DNA from: Paraburkholderia tropica
GTDB taxonomy: Bacteria > Pseudomonadota > Gammaproteobacteria > Burkholderiales > Burkholderiaceae
Direction of reading: 5' to 3'
DNA length: 64,000 bases
Assembly: GCF_914484835.1 (NCBI RefSeq)
Contig: NZ_CAJZAR010000071.1
Location: 1-64,000 of the forward strand
The notes under the pieces were generated by a model, which was not told the DNA's origin, ran no database searches, and saw only the letters and a program-made list of their open reading frames with translations. The position numbers and the translations under genes are program-made. Shown here one piece after another: positions 15,381 through 25,225 of the stretch (position 1 is its first letter; every line of letters starts with the position of its first letter).

Positions 15381-17252
15381 ATGGCATTACTGCAAATCTC
15401 CGAACCCGGCATGGCGCCGGCGCCGCACCAGCGGCGACTCGCCGTCGGCATCGACCTCGGCACGACGAACTCGCTCGTCGCCGCCGTGCGCAGCGGCGTG
15501 CCCGACGTGCTGCCCGACGAGGACGGCCACGTGCTGCTGCCTTCCGTCGTGCGCTATCTGGCCAACGGTGGCCGCCGCATCGGCCGCACGGCCAAGGCCG
15601 AGGCGGCCAGCGATCCGCGCAACACGATCGTCTCGGTCAAGCGCTTCATGGGCCGCGGCAAGGCCGACGTCGAAGGCGCGGCGAACGCGCCTTACGTGTT
15701 CGTCGACGCGCCCGGCATGGTGCAGATCGAGACCATCGACGGCGTGAAAAGCCCGGTGGAAGTGTCGGCGGAAATTCTCGCGACGCTGCGTCAGCGCGCC
15801 GAAGACACGCTCGGCGACGACCTCGTCGGCGCGGTCATCACGGTGCCCGCGTATTTCGACGAAGCGCAGCGCCAGGCGACCAAGGACGCCGCGCGCCTCG
15901 CGGGCCTGAACGTGCTGCGCCTGCTGAACGAGCCGACCGCGGCGGCCATCGCCTACGGTCTCGACAACGGCGCCGAAGGCCTCTACGCGGTCTACGACCT
16001 CGGCGGCGGCACTTTCGACCTGTCGATCCTGAAGCTCACCAAGGGCGTGTTCGAAGTGCTGGCGGCGGGCGGCGACTCGGCGCTCGGCGGCGACGATTTC
16101 GACCACGTGCTGTTCGACTACGTGCTCGAACAAAGCGGCGTCGCGCGTGCGGCGCTCGCGCCCGAAGACGTGCGTCTGCTGCTCGACCGCGCGCGCGACG
16201 CGAAGGAAGCGCTGTCGTCGGCGCCGCAAGCGCGTATCGACGTCACGCTGTCGAACGGCCAGGCCATCGCGGTCGCCATCGACGAGCCGCGTTTCGAAGC
16301 GCTCACGCAGACGCTCGTGCAACGCACGCTCACGCCGACGAAGAAGGCGCTGCGCGATGCGAAGGTCGGCGCGCAGGACGTGAAGGGCGTGGTGCTGGTC
16401 GGCGGCGCGACGCGCATGCCGGTGATCCGCCGCGCCGTGGAACAGTATTTCGGCCAGGCGCCGCTCACGAATCTCGACCCGGATCAGGTGGTCGCGCTCG
16501 GCGCGGCGGTTCAGGCCGATCTGCTGGCCGGCAATCGCGGCGGCGACGACGACTGGCTGCTGCTCGACGTGATCCCGCTCTCGCTGGGCGTGGAAACGAT
16601 GGGCGGCCTCGTCGAGAAGATCATCCCGCGCAACTCGACCATTCCGGTCGCGCGCGCGCAGGACTTCACGACCTTCAAGGACGGCCAGACCGCGATGGCG
16701 ATCCACGTGGTGCAGGGCGAGCGCGAGCTCGTGGCCGACTGCCGTTCGCTCGCGCGTTTCGAGCTGCGCGGCATTCCGCCGATGGCGGCCGGTGCGGCGC
16801 GCATCCGCGTGACCTATCAGGTGGACGCGGACGGTCTGCTGTCGGTGTTCGCGCGCGAGCAGTTGTCGGGCGTGGAGGCCTCGGTGGTGGTCAAGCCGTC
16901 GTACGGCCTCGAAGATAACGAAGTCGCCCGGATGCTCGAAGAGAGCTTCAAGACCGCCGACATCGACATGCGTGCGCGCGCGCTGCGTGAAGCGCAGGTC
17001 GAGGCGCAACGTGTGATCGAAGCGACGCAATCGGCGCTGGCCGCCGACGGCGAGCTGCTCGACGCCGACGAGCGCGCCGCGCTCGACACGCTGATCGCGG
17101 CGCTCGCGCAGATCGTGCAAAGCGACGACACCGATGCGATCGAAACCGCCACCAAGGCGCTTGCCGAAGGCACCGACGAATTCGCCGCGCGCCGCATGGA
17201 CAAGGGCATCAAGCGCGCGCTCGCGGGCAAGCGGCTCGACGAGATCGGCTAA
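15381..17252 (+). CDS. hscA: Hsp70-class chaperone HscA
   Basis: 623-residue specialised Hsp70 that releases clusters from IscU. ATPase-domain signatures are present: [12 protein letters not shown] near residue 27, [13 protein letters not shown] and [13 protein letters not shown]. The substrate-binding domain begins near residue 390 ([14 protein letters not shown]), and the helical lid is shorter than in DnaK, as expected. Located between hscB and fdx. Confidence 0.97.
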   Translation: MALLQISEPGMAPAPHQRRLAVGIDLGTTNSLVAAVRSGVPDVLPDEDGHVLLPSVVRYLANGGRRIGRTAKAEAASDPRNTIVSVKRFMGRGKADVEGAANAPYVFVDAPGMVQIETIDGVKSPVEVSAEILATLRQRAEDTLGDDLVGAVITVPAYFDEAQRQATKDAARLAGLNVLRLLNEPTAAAIAYGLDNGAEGLYAVYDLGGGTFDLSILKLTKGVFEVLAAGGDSALGGDDFDHVLFDYVLEQSGVARAALAPEDVRLLLDRARDAKEALSSAPQARIDVTLSNGQAIAVAIDEPRFEALTQTLVQRTLTPTKKALRDAKVGAQDVKGVVLVGGATRMPVIRRAVEQYFGQAPLTNLDPDQVVALGAAVQADLLAGNRGGDDDWLLLDVIPLSLGVETMGGLVEKIIPRNSTIPVARAQDFTTFKDGQTAMAIHVVQGERELVADCRSLARFELRGIPPMAAGAARIRVTYQVDADGLLSVFAREQLSGVEASVVVKPSYGLEDNEVARMLEESFKTADIDMRARALREAQVEAQRVIEATQSALAADGELLDADERAALDTLIAALAQIVQSDDTDAIETATKALAEGTDEFAARRMDKGIKRALAGKRLDEIG

Positions 17253-17422
17253 AGCGCGGCCAACTGCGCGACTGAACGATTAGCGAACTCTCCCGTGCGC
17301 GTTGCGCGCCGGGTGCGTGCTTTCCCGATGTGGCGAAGCGCGCGAGGTCAGTAGAATGGGCGATGCCGCCGCCGTCAGGCGGGGCGCGCCCGAATTGAAA
17401 GTTATTGGATACGGAAATCACA

Positions 17423-17764
17423 ATGCCTCAAATCGTGGTGCTGCCCCATGTCGAACTGTGCCCCGAGGGCGCGGTCATCGACGCCAAGCCGGGTGAAAGC
17501 GTGTGCGACGCGCTGCTGGAACACGGCATCGAGATCGAACACGCCTGCGAGAAGTCGTGCGCGTGCACGACCTGTCACGTGATCGTGCGCGAAGGTTTCA
17601 ACGCGCTCGAACCGTCGGAAGAAGCCGAAGACGACCTGCTCGACAAGGCATGGGGTCTGGAGCCCACTTCGCGGCTGTCGTGCCAGGCGCTCGTGCCGGC
17701 GGAAGACGACCTGGTGATCGAGATCCCGCGTTACTCGATCAACCACGCCAAGGAAAACCACTGA
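17423..17764 (+). CDS. fdx: [2Fe-2S] ferredoxin of the ISC system
   Basis: 113-residue adrenodoxin-type ferredoxin that supplies electrons to cluster assembly. Ligands are Cys42, Cys48, Cys51 and Cys87 (CEKSCACTTC; RLSCQA). ATG 17423 gives the conserved MPQIVVLPH start; a TTG at 17405 is in frame but has no ribosome binding site. Confidence 0.97.
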   Translation: MPQIVVLPHVELCPEGAVIDAKPGESVCDALLEHGIEIEHACEKSCACTTCHVIVREGFNALEPSEEAEDDLLDKAWGLEPTSRLSCQALVPAEDDLVIEIPRYSINHAKENH

Positions 17765-17789
17765 TCCACCCGAAGAGGAGCGCACAGCC

Positions 17790-17987
17790 ATGAAATGGAC
17801 CGATACGCAGGACATCGCAATGGCCTTGACGGACACGCACCCCGAAGTCGATCCGCAGTATGTGCGCTTTACCGATCTGCATCGCTGGATCACGGAACTC
17901 GAAGGCTTCAACGACGATCCGCAAAACTCCAACGAACGCATCCTCGAAGCAATCCAGGCCGCCTGGATCGAGGAAGCGGATTACTGA
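17790..17987 (+). CDS. iscX: IscX, small acidic ISC regulator
   Basis: 65-residue acidic protein (KWTDTQDIAMALTD, ELEGFNDDP) that binds IscS and iron and tunes the rate of cluster assembly. GAGGAG lies 11 bases before the ATG, 25 bp after fdx. Last gene of the operon; a strong hairpin follows. Confidence 0.97.
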   Translation: MKWTDTQDIAMALTDTHPEVDPQYVRFTDLHRWITELEGFNDDPQNSNERILEAIQAAWIEEADY

Positions 17988-18032
17988 TCGATCTTGCTGA
18001 CGGCCGCCCGCGCGCCGTCGCGGGCCGAAATG

Positions 18033-18071
18033 AAAAAAGGCGATTCGCTGTAATGGCGAATCGCCTTTTTG
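18033..18071. terminator. Bidirectional terminator between isc operon and glycine-zipper gene
   Basis: AAAAAGGCGATTCGC (18034-18048) is perfectly complementary to 18056-18070. A-run on the left and T-run on the right let it stop both converging transcripts. Confidence 0.93.
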
Positions 18072-18100
18072 TTTGCCGGCGTGGCGAGGATCAGAGGGCG

Positions 18101-18835
18101 TCAGGCCGCTTCGAGCGCGCCGCGTTCGACCCGCACGCGCTGGCCTTGCTGGAACGGCGGCGCTTCGTGATAGGTGAAGTAGCGCATCTTGCCGTTATCC
18201 ATGCGCACGCGCACCGAGTAGGACGTCGTGCTGCGCAGGTGCTTTTCGACCGAGTTGCCCGCGAGACCGCCGCCGAGCGCGCCGAGCAGCGTCATCGCCG
18301 TGCGGCCGCCGCCGCTGCCGAACTGGTTGCCGACCACGCCGCCCGCCACCGCGCCGCCGACTGCGCCGATGCCGGTGCCATGGCCTTCCTGCTTGCTCGC
18401 CGAAATCGATTCGACCACGCCGCACGAGGCGCACGCGGCCTGTTGCGGCGGCGCTTCTTGCGCGGCTTGCTGAGGCTGCTGTGCGTATTGCGGCGCGGGC
18501 GCGGCCGGTTGCTGCTGCTGCGCGGTTGCCGGAGCGGGTTGCGGCTCAGCGGGCGTATTGGCTTGCGCGCCATTCTGCTGCGCGTACTGCGCGCCGTTCG
18601 CGGGCAGGGTGGAGTCCTGCGTGGCGGGCGGCGTCGCCATCAGCGTGGTCTGGCCGGTCTGCGACTGGGCGTTCTGTTCGGCCGTGCTGGAGGCTTTGGG
18701 AAATACGCCGGTGATGGCCGCCGTGGCCGCGAGACTCGCGACGATCACGGCCGCCGCCGCGGTGGCGACGAGCGGATGCAGGCGGCGTTTGCCGGACGTG
18801 TCGTGCGTGGTGGTTTTAGGATCGAGTTCGTTCAT
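18101..18835 (-). CDS. Glycine-zipper 2TM (SlyB/Rickettsia 17-kDa-like) envelope protein
   Basis: 244 residues. A cytoplasmic N-terminus (about 28 residues) precedes one hydrophobic helix at about 30-52 (LVATAAAAVIVASLAATAAI). A Gln/Ala/Pro-rich low-complexity region spans roughly 60-145, then comes the domain CASCGVVESI plus a glycine zipper (GAVGGAVAGGVVGNQFG, LLGALGGGLAGN). The end is a small beta-rich part (YSVRVRMDNGKMRYFTYHEA). Such proteins maintain outer-membrane or periplasmic integrity. There is no lipobox at the N-terminus, so it is probably anchored by the helix. The start at 18835 follows GGAG; upstream codons lack family features. Confidence 0.82.
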   Translation of the reverse strand: MNELDPKTTTHDTSGKRRLHPLVATAAAAVIVASLAATAAITGVFPKASSTAEQNAQSQTGQTTLMATPPATQDSTLPANGAQYAQQNGAQANTPAEPQPAPATAQQQQPAAPAPQYAQQPQQAAQEAPPQQAACASCGVVESISASKQEGHGTGIGAVGGAVAGGVVGNQFGSGGGRTAMTLLGALGGGLAGNSVEKHLRSTTSYSVRVRMDNGKMRYFTYHEAPPFQQGQRVRVERGALEAA

Positions 18836-19171
18836 GAAAGGCTCCGTCTTTTGCAGAGTTGACTCACGAATCAGTGTGAGCGAAAGCCGTGGCACGGGCG
18901 TTTCATTTTGTAACCCGACGTGTGCGCGCGGCGAACCGCTAGCGCATCGAAAAGGTCCTGATCGCCGCACGGCGTTGCCCGGCGCGGTTTCCCGTCCTCG
19001 CGCAATCGGCATGCCCATTCGTCGCGCGAAAACCGCGCGAAGCAGGGCGGCAGCTTTTACCTATCGTTACAAACGCCCGATCATCGCGACGTGACGGCCC
19101 AAAGGAAACGGGGCGCATGCGGCGTGAACCGCATGCGCCCCCGTTCGGCGTCTCTGTCTTGCAGGCGTCGC
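18836..19171. other. Intergenic region, lysS / glycine-zipper gene
   Basis: Holds the lysS hairpin at its right end and the leader of the glycine-zipper gene at its left. An imperfectly spaced inverted repeat CTCAC(8)GTGAG is at 18863-18880, close upstream of the glycine-zipper start, and could be an operator or leader hairpin. No gene seen. Confidence 0.5.
19101..19141 (-). terminator. Terminator after lysS
   Basis: A 13-bp perfect stem GGGGCGCATGCGG (19110-19122) with its complement (19129-19141). On the minus strand it is followed by CGTTTCCTTTG, a modest T-rich tail. Confidence 0.7.
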
Positions 19172-20719
19172 TTAGTCTTCGCGGCGCAGGTGCGGGAACA
19201 GGATGACGTCGCGGATGCTCGGGCTATCGGTGAGCAGCATCACCAGACGGTCGATGCCGATACCGCAGCCGCCCGTCGGGGGCATGCCGTACTCCAGCGC
19301 GCGGATGTAGTCGGCGTCGTAGAACATCGCTTCCTCGTCGCCGGCGTCCTTCTGCTCGACCTGCTTCTTGAAGCGCGCGGCCTGGTCTTCCGGATCGTTC
19401 AGCTCCGAGAAGCCGTTGGCGATTTCGCGGCCCGTGATGAACAGCTCGAAGCGCTCGGTGATGCCCGGCGTGGTGTCCGAGGCGCGCGCGAGCGGCGAGA
19501 CTTCGATCGGGTAGTCGATGATGTAGGTCGGTTCCCACAGTTGCGACTCGGCCGTCTCTTCGAACAGCGCGAGTTGCAGCGCGCCCACGCCCGCGTTGAG
19601 GAACTGCGGCTGGTTCGCGTCGACGCCGAACTTCTTCAGCTCGGTGCGCAGGAACGCGGCATCGGCGAGTTGCTCGGTCGTGTACTGCGGCGCGTACTTC
19701 TGGATCGCCTGCACGATCGTCAGACGATGGAACGGCTTCGACAGATCGAGTTCGCGGCCCTGATACGTGAGCACAGCCGTACCCGACGCATCGATCGCGG
19801 CCTGGCGGATCAGCTGTTCGGTGAAGTCCATCAGCCATGCGTAGTCGGTGTACGCGGCGTAGAACTCCATCATCGTGAATTCCGGGTTGTGACGCGGCGA
19901 AACGCCTTCGTTACGGAAATTCCGGTTGATTTCGAACACGCGCTCGAAGCCGCCCACGATCAGGCGCTTCAGATACAGCTCGGGCGCGATGCGCATGAAC
20001 ATCTGCATGTCGAGCGCGTTGTGGTGCGTGACGAACGGCTTGGCCGCCGCGCCGCCCGGGATCGGGTGCAGCATCGGCGTTTCGACTTCCATGAAGCTCG
20101 CGTCGGACATGAAGCGGCGCACCGACGAGATCGCCTTGGTGCGCGCCACGAACGTGTCGCGCGCTTCCGGCGTCACGATCAGGTCGACGTAGCGCTGGCG
20201 ATAACGCATTTCCTGGTCCGACAGACCGTGGAACTTGTCCGGCAGCGGACGCAGCGACTTCGACAGCAGGCGCAGTTCGGTGACGCGCACCGAGAGTTCG
20301 CCCTTGTTGGTGCGGAACAGCACGCCCTTCGCGGCGACGATGTCACCGAGGTCCCACTTCTTGAACGCGTCGTAGGTCGTGTCGCCGACGTCGGCGGGCG
20401 TGATGAAGAACTGGATCTGGCCCGAGCCGTCGCGCACCGTGGCGAAGCTTGCCTTGCCCATCACGCGCTTGAGCATCATGCGGCCGGCGATCGCGACTTC
20501 GAGCGGATTCGCTTCGAGCGCGTCCTTATCGGTCTCGGCGTAGTCGCGCTGCAGGTCGGCGGCGTGGTGGGTGGGGCGGAAGTCGTTGGGAAAGGCGACG
20601 CCCGCTTCGCGCAGCGCGCGCAGCTTCTCGCGGCGCTCGGCGATGATCTGGTTGTCGTCCAGGTCGGGCGACGCGGCAGGCGCTGCGGCGGCCGTATTCG
20701 GCTGGGTCGGTTCGGTCAT
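19172..20719 (-). CDS. lysS: Lysyl-tRNA synthetase, class II
   Basis: 515 residues, charging tRNA-Lys. N-terminal OB-fold anticodon-binding domain (residues about 60-170: [18 protein letters not shown]) and class II catalytic core with motif 2 ([20 protein letters not shown]) and motif 3 ([15 protein letters not shown]). The start at 20719 (MTEPTQPN) was chosen over the frame opening at 20791. It follows prfB by 90 bp, the same pair as in E. coli. Confidence 0.97.
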   Translation of the reverse strand: MTEPTQPNTAAAAPAASPDLDDNQIIAERREKLRALREAGVAFPNDFRPTHHAADLQRDYAETDKDALEANPLEVAIAGRMMLKRVMGKASFATVRDGSGQIQFFITPADVGDTTYDAFKKWDLGDIVAAKGVLFRTNKGELSVRVTELRLLSKSLRPLPDKFHGLSDQEMRYRQRYVDLIVTPEARDTFVARTKAISSVRRFMSDASFMEVETPMLHPIPGGAAAKPFVTHHNALDMQMFMRIAPELYLKRLIVGGFERVFEINRNFRNEGVSPRHNPEFTMMEFYAAYTDYAWLMDFTEQLIRQAAIDASGTAVLTYQGRELDLSKPFHRLTIVQAIQKYAPQYTTEQLADAAFLRTELKKFGVDANQPQFLNAGVGALQLALFEETAESQLWEPTYIIDYPIEVSPLARASDTTPGITERFELFITGREIANGFSELNDPEDQAARFKKQVEQKDAGDEEAMFYDADYIRALEYGMPPTGGCGIGIDRLVMLLTDSPSIRDVILFPHLRRED

Positions 20720-20809
20720 GATGGCTCGGGGTTCGGGAAATTCGGTTCCGCCGCGCGCGCCGCGCTTCTCGGACGAAGCGGGCGGCGGCACGGCGGGAGA
20801 GGGCGGCGC

Positions 20810-21914
20810 TTACACGCCCTGTTTCAGGCTTGCGCTGATGAACGGGTCGAGATCGCCGTCGAGCACGGCTTTGGTGTTGCTGATTTCGACGTTGGTGCGC
20901 AGATCCTTGATGCGGCTGTTGTCGAGCACGTAGGAGCGGATCTGGTGACCCCAGCCCACGTCCGACTTGCCCGCTTCGAGCTTGTCCTGCTCCGACTGGC
21001 GCTTGCGCATTTCGGCTTCGTACAGGCGCGACTTCAGCATCGCCATGGCTTCCGCGCGGTTGCGGTGCTGCGAGCGGTCGTTCTGGCACTGCACGACGAT
21101 GCCCGACGGGACGTGCGTGATACGCACGGCGGAGTCGGTCTTGTTGATGTGCTGACCGCCCGCGCCCGAAGCGCGATACGTGTCGATGCGCAGATCGGCC
21201 GGATTGACGTCGATCTCGAACGAATCGTCGATTTCCGGGTACACGAACACCGACGAGAACGACGTGTGGCGGCCGCCCGACGAGTCGAACGGCGACTTGC
21301 GCACGAGGCGGTGAATGCCGGTTTCGGTGCGCAGGAAGCCGTAGGCGTATTCGCCTTCGACCTTGATGGTCGCGCTCTTGATGCCGGCCACGTCGCCTTC
21401 GGACTCTTCGAGCACTTCGGTCTTGAAGCCCTTGCGCTCGCAGTAGCGCACGTACTGGCGCAGCAGCATCGACGCCCAGTCGCAGGCTTCCGTGCCGCCC
21501 GCGCCCGCCTGAATGTCGATGAAGGCGTTGTTCGGGTCGGCCGGGTTCGCGAACATGCGTCGGAACTCGACGTCGGCGATACGCTTCTCGATTTCAGCGG
21601 CATCGCTTTCGCAGGCCACGAGCGTGTCCTCGTCGCCTTCCTCGCGCGCCATCTCGAAGAGGTCCTGCGCGTCGCGCGCGTCGTTCTCGATACCGTCGAG
21701 CACATGCACGACGCCTTCGAGCAGCTTCTTTTCCTTGCCGAGACCCTGTGCGTGCTTGGAGTCGTTCCAGACGTTAGGGTCTTCGAGTTCGCTATTGACT
21801 TCGACGAGCCGTCGGGCTTTTACGTCGTAGTCAAAGATACCCCCGTAGCTCGCCCGCGCGTGCGCGCAGGTCCGCCAAAAGGGCTTCGATCGCGTTGAGA
21901 CGTTCCGCTTCCAT
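20810..21914 (-). CDS. prfB: Peptide chain release factor 2, with programmed +1 frameshift
   Basis: Releases nascent chains at UGA and UAA codons. Translation begins at ATG 21914 and runs 27 codons ([20 protein letters not shown], then GELRGYL) to an in-frame TGA at 21833-21831. The ribosome slips +1 at CTT-TGA-C to continue as [13 protein letters not shown] and so on to TAA at 20812-20810, giving about 367 residues. The codon-recognition SPF motif ([11 protein letters not shown]) and the GGQ hydrolysis motif ([14 protein letters not shown]) are present. A single continuous frame reaching 21946 exists but would replace the conserved N-terminus with unrelated sequence. Followed by lysS. Confidence 0.96.
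21830..21844 (-). promoter_or_regulatory. prfB autoregulatory frameshift site
   Basis: Minus-strand sequence GGGGGTATCTTTGAC contains the Shine-Dalgarno-like GGGGG stimulator, the slippery CTT codon, the UGA stop and the following C. This matches the E. coli signal almost exactly: low RF2 favours the +1 shift and restores RF2. Confidence 0.95.
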
Positions 21915-21945
21915 TTGTGTCGTGATCCGGCGTGTAAAACACGCA

Positions 21946-21951
21946 ATTATA
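21946..21951 (-). promoter_or_regulatory. -10 box of prfB-lysS
   Basis: TATAAT on the minus strand followed by TGCG, 31 bases before the prfB start. No well-spaced -35 was found. Confidence 0.5.
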
Positions 21952-22011
21952 GCCGATTGGCCATGCATCAAGGGCGCGGCGGCCCCATGCGTGGCCTCTC
22001 GTCCACGCCGG

Positions 22012-23718
22012 TCAGAGCGCCGCGTGCTCCACCACCAGCTGCACGCGCGAGACGCCGTTCCAGGTGTCGCGCACGAGGCGGTAGGCCACGGTCGTGTGCT
22101 GCGGCAGCGGCTCGGTGTGGTTGAACCAGATCGCGTTGAAGCGCTGGCGGCCGCGCAGCAACTGGAGTTTCAGGTGCTTGTCCTTCACGAGCGCTTGCGA
22201 GGCGACTTCGAATTCGCCCGCGAACACCGGCGCCGGGAAGCCCTGGCCCCAGACGGCCGCGTCGATCATCTCGACGAAATCGGGCGTGAAATAGGCGTCT
22301 TCGAGATCGCCGTCGGTTTCCACGGTGCGCGCGAGCGCCTCGGCGGTGAGCCACTCGCGGCCCACGCGCTCGAAGGCGGCGGCGAAGCGCGGCACGTCGG
22401 CGGCGGCGATCGTCAGGCCCGCGGCCATCGCGTGGCCGCCGAACTTGTGGATCAGGCCCGGCTCGCGCTTGGAGATCAGATCGACGGCGTCGCGCAGATG
22501 GAAACCGGGGATCGAACGGCCCGAGCCCTTGACGAGCGCGCCGTCGTCGTCGGCGAGCGCGAAGGTGAAGGACGGGCGGTGGAACTTCTCCTTCAGGCGC
22601 CCCGCGACGATGCCGATCACGCCCTGGTGCCAGCCTTCGTTGAAGAGTGTCAGCGTGGCGTTGTCCTGCGGATCGACGTCGGCGAGATCGGCGAGCGCCT
22701 GCTGCTGCATGCCGGCCTCGATCTCGCGGCGCTCGCGGTTGATCGTGTCGAGCTGCTGGGCGAGATCCCAGGCGCGGCCCACGTCGTCGGTGGTCAGGCA
22801 CTCGATGCCGAGCGACATATCCGACAAGCGGCCCGCCGCGTTCAGGCGCGGCCCGAGCGCGAAGCCCATGTCGAAGCCCGAGGCGCTCTTGGCGTCGCGG
22901 CCCGAGGCGCGGAACAGGGCGGCGATGCCCGGCTGCATGCGGCCGTTGCGGATGCGTTGCAGGCCTTGCGCGACCAGCACGCGGTTGTTGCCGTCGAGCT
23001 TGACGACGTCGGCGACCGTGCCGAGCGCGACCAGATCGAGCAGGCCGTCCAGACGCGGCTCGGGCTTGCCGTCGGCGAACGCGCCGCGGCGGCGCAGTTC
23101 GGCGCGCAGCGCGAGCAGCGTGTAGAACATCACGCCGACGCCCGCGAGGCTCTTGCTCGGAAACTCGCAGCCCGGCTGGTTCGGATTGACGATCGCGCGC
23201 GCGGCGGGCAGCACGTCGCCGGGCAAATGGTGATCGGTCACGAGCACGTCGATGCCGAGCGCGTTGGCGGCTTCCACGCCCTCCACGCTGGCGATGCCGT
23301 TGTCGACCGTGATCAGCAGATCGGGCGGTCCGCCCTTGCGCTGCGCGGCGAGCGCGACGATTTCCGGCGTGAGGCCGTAGCCGTACTCGAAGCGATTCGG
23401 CACCAGATAGTCGATCTGCGCGCCGAGCATGCGCAGGCCGCGCACGGCCACCGCGCAGGCGGTCGCGCCGTCGCAGTCGTAGTCGGCCACGACGAGCATG
23501 CGGCGCTTCTGTTCGAGCGCGTCGGCGAGCAGCGCGGCGGCGTCGTCGAGGCCTTTCATGCTGGCGGGCGGAATCAGGCGGCCGAGGCCGGTCTCGATGT
23601 CGTCGGGCTGGCTGACGCCGCGCGACGCGTAGAGGCGCGCGAGCACCGGGTGCAGGCCGTGGCGGATCAGCACTTCGGTATCGGCGGGGGAGCAGGCGCG
23701 GGTGACGATTCGGGTCAT
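22012..23718 (-). CDS. recJ: Single-stranded-DNA exonuclease RecJ
   Basis: 568-residue 5'-3' exonuclease for recombination and mismatch repair. DHH-family metal motifs are present: VVADYDCDGATACA, VTDHHLPGD, and the DHHA1 motif (KFGGHAMAAG). The C-terminal OB-type domain ends at residue 568. The start at 23718 (MTRIVTR) lies 17 bp after the stop of the RpfE-like gene, indicating co-transcription. Confidence 0.96.
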   Translation of the reverse strand: MTRIVTRACSPADTEVLIRHGLHPVLARLYASRGVSQPDDIETGLGRLIPPASMKGLDDAAALLADALEQKRRMLVVADYDCDGATACAVAVRGLRMLGAQIDYLVPNRFEYGYGLTPEIVALAAQRKGGPPDLLITVDNGIASVEGVEAANALGIDVLVTDHHLPGDVLPAARAIVNPNQPGCEFPSKSLAGVGVMFYTLLALRAELRRRGAFADGKPEPRLDGLLDLVALGTVADVVKLDGNNRVLVAQGLQRIRNGRMQPGIAALFRASGRDAKSASGFDMGFALGPRLNAAGRLSDMSLGIECLTTDDVGRAWDLAQQLDTINRERREIEAGMQQQALADLADVDPQDNATLTLFNEGWHQGVIGIVAGRLKEKFHRPSFTFALADDDGALVKGSGRSIPGFHLRDAVDLISKREPGLIHKFGGHAMAAGLTIAAADVPRFAAAFERVGREWLTAEALARTVETDGDLEDAYFTPDFVEMIDAAVWGQGFPAPVFAGEFEVASQALVKDKHLKLQLLRGRQRFNAIWFNHTEPLPQHTTVAYRLVRDTWNGVSRVQLVVEHAAL

Positions 23719-23735
23719 GCGGACGACTTCGGAAA

Positions 23736-24866
23736 TTATTCGATAAAGAGCGACGCGAACTCGCGGCGTCGCCAGAATTTGCGCAGGTCGCCGCGCGTGA
23801 GCGCGAGCGTGACCGAGCCGGTGTCGCCGCAGAGCGTGACGTCGAGCTGGTTCAGCTCGCCCGCCTGCAGCGCAGCGAGCGCGGGCGCGAACCAGTCGCG
23901 CTCGATCTGCGCGAACGCCGCGTTCCAGCGGAACCAGTCCTGCTGGATATAGGCCGCCGAAAATGGATCGAGTTCGACCAGCGTGGCGCCGTTTGGCGTG
24001 CCGTTCTTCGCGCCGTCGAGCGTGGTTTTCAGCGCGGCGAAATCGGCCGGCGCGGCGCTCAGCGCGGCGCCCGAGGCGAGCGCGAGACCGCGCGTCGCGG
24101 CGGCATCCGACTGCACGTGTGCGAACGGCTTGCGCACGGGGCGCAGCGCGCCTTGCGCGTGGAACCAGATCGAGTTGACGGCGGGCAGGCCGCGCGCCTC
24201 GCGCGCTTCGTTGACCGGATGCTCGAACCAGGCCATCTGCACCTCGTTCTGCACCTTCATCCACGCGCGCGAGCGTTGGCCCGAATGCGCTTCGTGCGGC
24301 AGCCAGATTTCGATGTTGCGGCCGCTCGCGCGCAGCGGCGACGCGCCCGCGAGCGTGCCGAACTGGTCGCTCGACAGATACCAGCGCTGCGGCGTCGGGG
24401 CCTCGACGCGCACGCCGAGTTCTTCGATCAGCGGTTTGGCGATGGCGTAGAGCGTGGCGGCGTCGGCGTCGGCGAGTTCGAGCGAGGCCGGATCGATCAG
24501 CACGAGGTGATCGTGCGCGATGCGCACGTGCACGGGCTGGATGCAGGCCCATGTGGCGTCGCCGGGTGTGCCGCCGTCGGCGAGCAGCATCCAGGGCGCG
24601 AGCGGGGCTTCGTCGTCGGCGCTGGCGCCGTTGGCGTTCGTCTTCCCGTTCGCGGCATCGCCGCCGAGCGCGCCGAACTGACGCGCGACCCAGCGCTCGT
24701 GCGGCAGCGTGCGCTGGAAATCCTCGCCGATCACCTGGTCGCCGAGCGTCGCGCGCGCGACCAGCTTCGAGAGCGCGGGAAACTGCAGGCCGGCGAGGGC
24801 GGTGGGCGCGACAGCCGCGGACGGCAGCGCGAAAGGCACGAGGAGATGGAGGCGGTCGACAGGCAT
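23736..24866 (-). CDS. RpfE-like conserved protein upstream of recJ
   Basis: 376 residues, function not established. The N-terminus MPVDRLHLLVPFALPSAAVAPTALAGLQFP and the body (WACIQPVHVRIAHDHLVLIDPASLEL, RNIEIWLPHEAHSGQRSRAW) match the family named after Xanthomonas RpfE, sometimes labelled phosphoglycerate-mutase-like. No catalytic motif is evident to me, and there is no signal peptide. It overlaps nothing but sits 17 bp before recJ, as in the Xanthomonas rpf region. An alternative ATG three codons upstream (24875) is possible. Confidence 0.75.
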   Translation of the reverse strand: MPVDRLHLLVPFALPSAAVAPTALAGLQFPALSKLVARATLGDQVIGEDFQRTLPHERWVARQFGALGGDAANGKTNANGASADDEAPLAPWMLLADGGTPGDATWACIQPVHVRIAHDHLVLIDPASLELADADAATLYAIAKPLIEELGVRVEAPTPQRWYLSSDQFGTLAGASPLRASGRNIEIWLPHEAHSGQRSRAWMKVQNEVQMAWFEHPVNEAREARGLPAVNSIWFHAQGALRPVRKPFAHVQSDAAATRGLALASGAALSAAPADFAALKTTLDGAKNGTPNGATLVELDPFSAAYIQQDWFRWNAAFAQIERDWFAPALAALQAGELNQLDVTLCGDTGSVTLALTRGDLRKFWRRREFASLFIE

Positions 24867-25225
24867 GGTGCGCATTGTACTTCGGCGCTCGCGGCTGCTG
24901 GGCGCGGCGGACGGCGCGTCGCGCGCGCGTTTCGGCCCGGTTTGGCGCGCGACGCCATACGAATCAGTCACTTATCGGCGATCGGCCGTTTGGGCGGGCA
25001 CCTGCGCGCCGAATCCGCATCCAACGGACAGGGCCGACGGCGGCGGCCCGCGACGGCGCAAAGTCCGTGACGCCGCCGTAGTGTGGCAAACTTCGCGCTT
25101 GATCGTCGGCATGGTCCGGCACGGAAATCGGGCGGCGCAAGGATCGACGCATCCGCATCGACGCCGCCATCGACACCACTCCGCGCGCCAGAGCCCGCGC
25201 AACGCAGACGCTTTAAAGGATTCGC
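24867..25225. other. Divergent intergenic region, RpfE-like / lolC
   Basis: The 359 bases must hold promoters for both divergent genes. I found no well-matched promoter, terminator or gene here. Confidence 0.5.

Noticed and set aside
19091-21898. 935-codon plus-strand frame across lysS and prfB
   Set aside because: Antisense shadow of two well-recognised genes; Arg/Val/Ala-biased translation with no domain.
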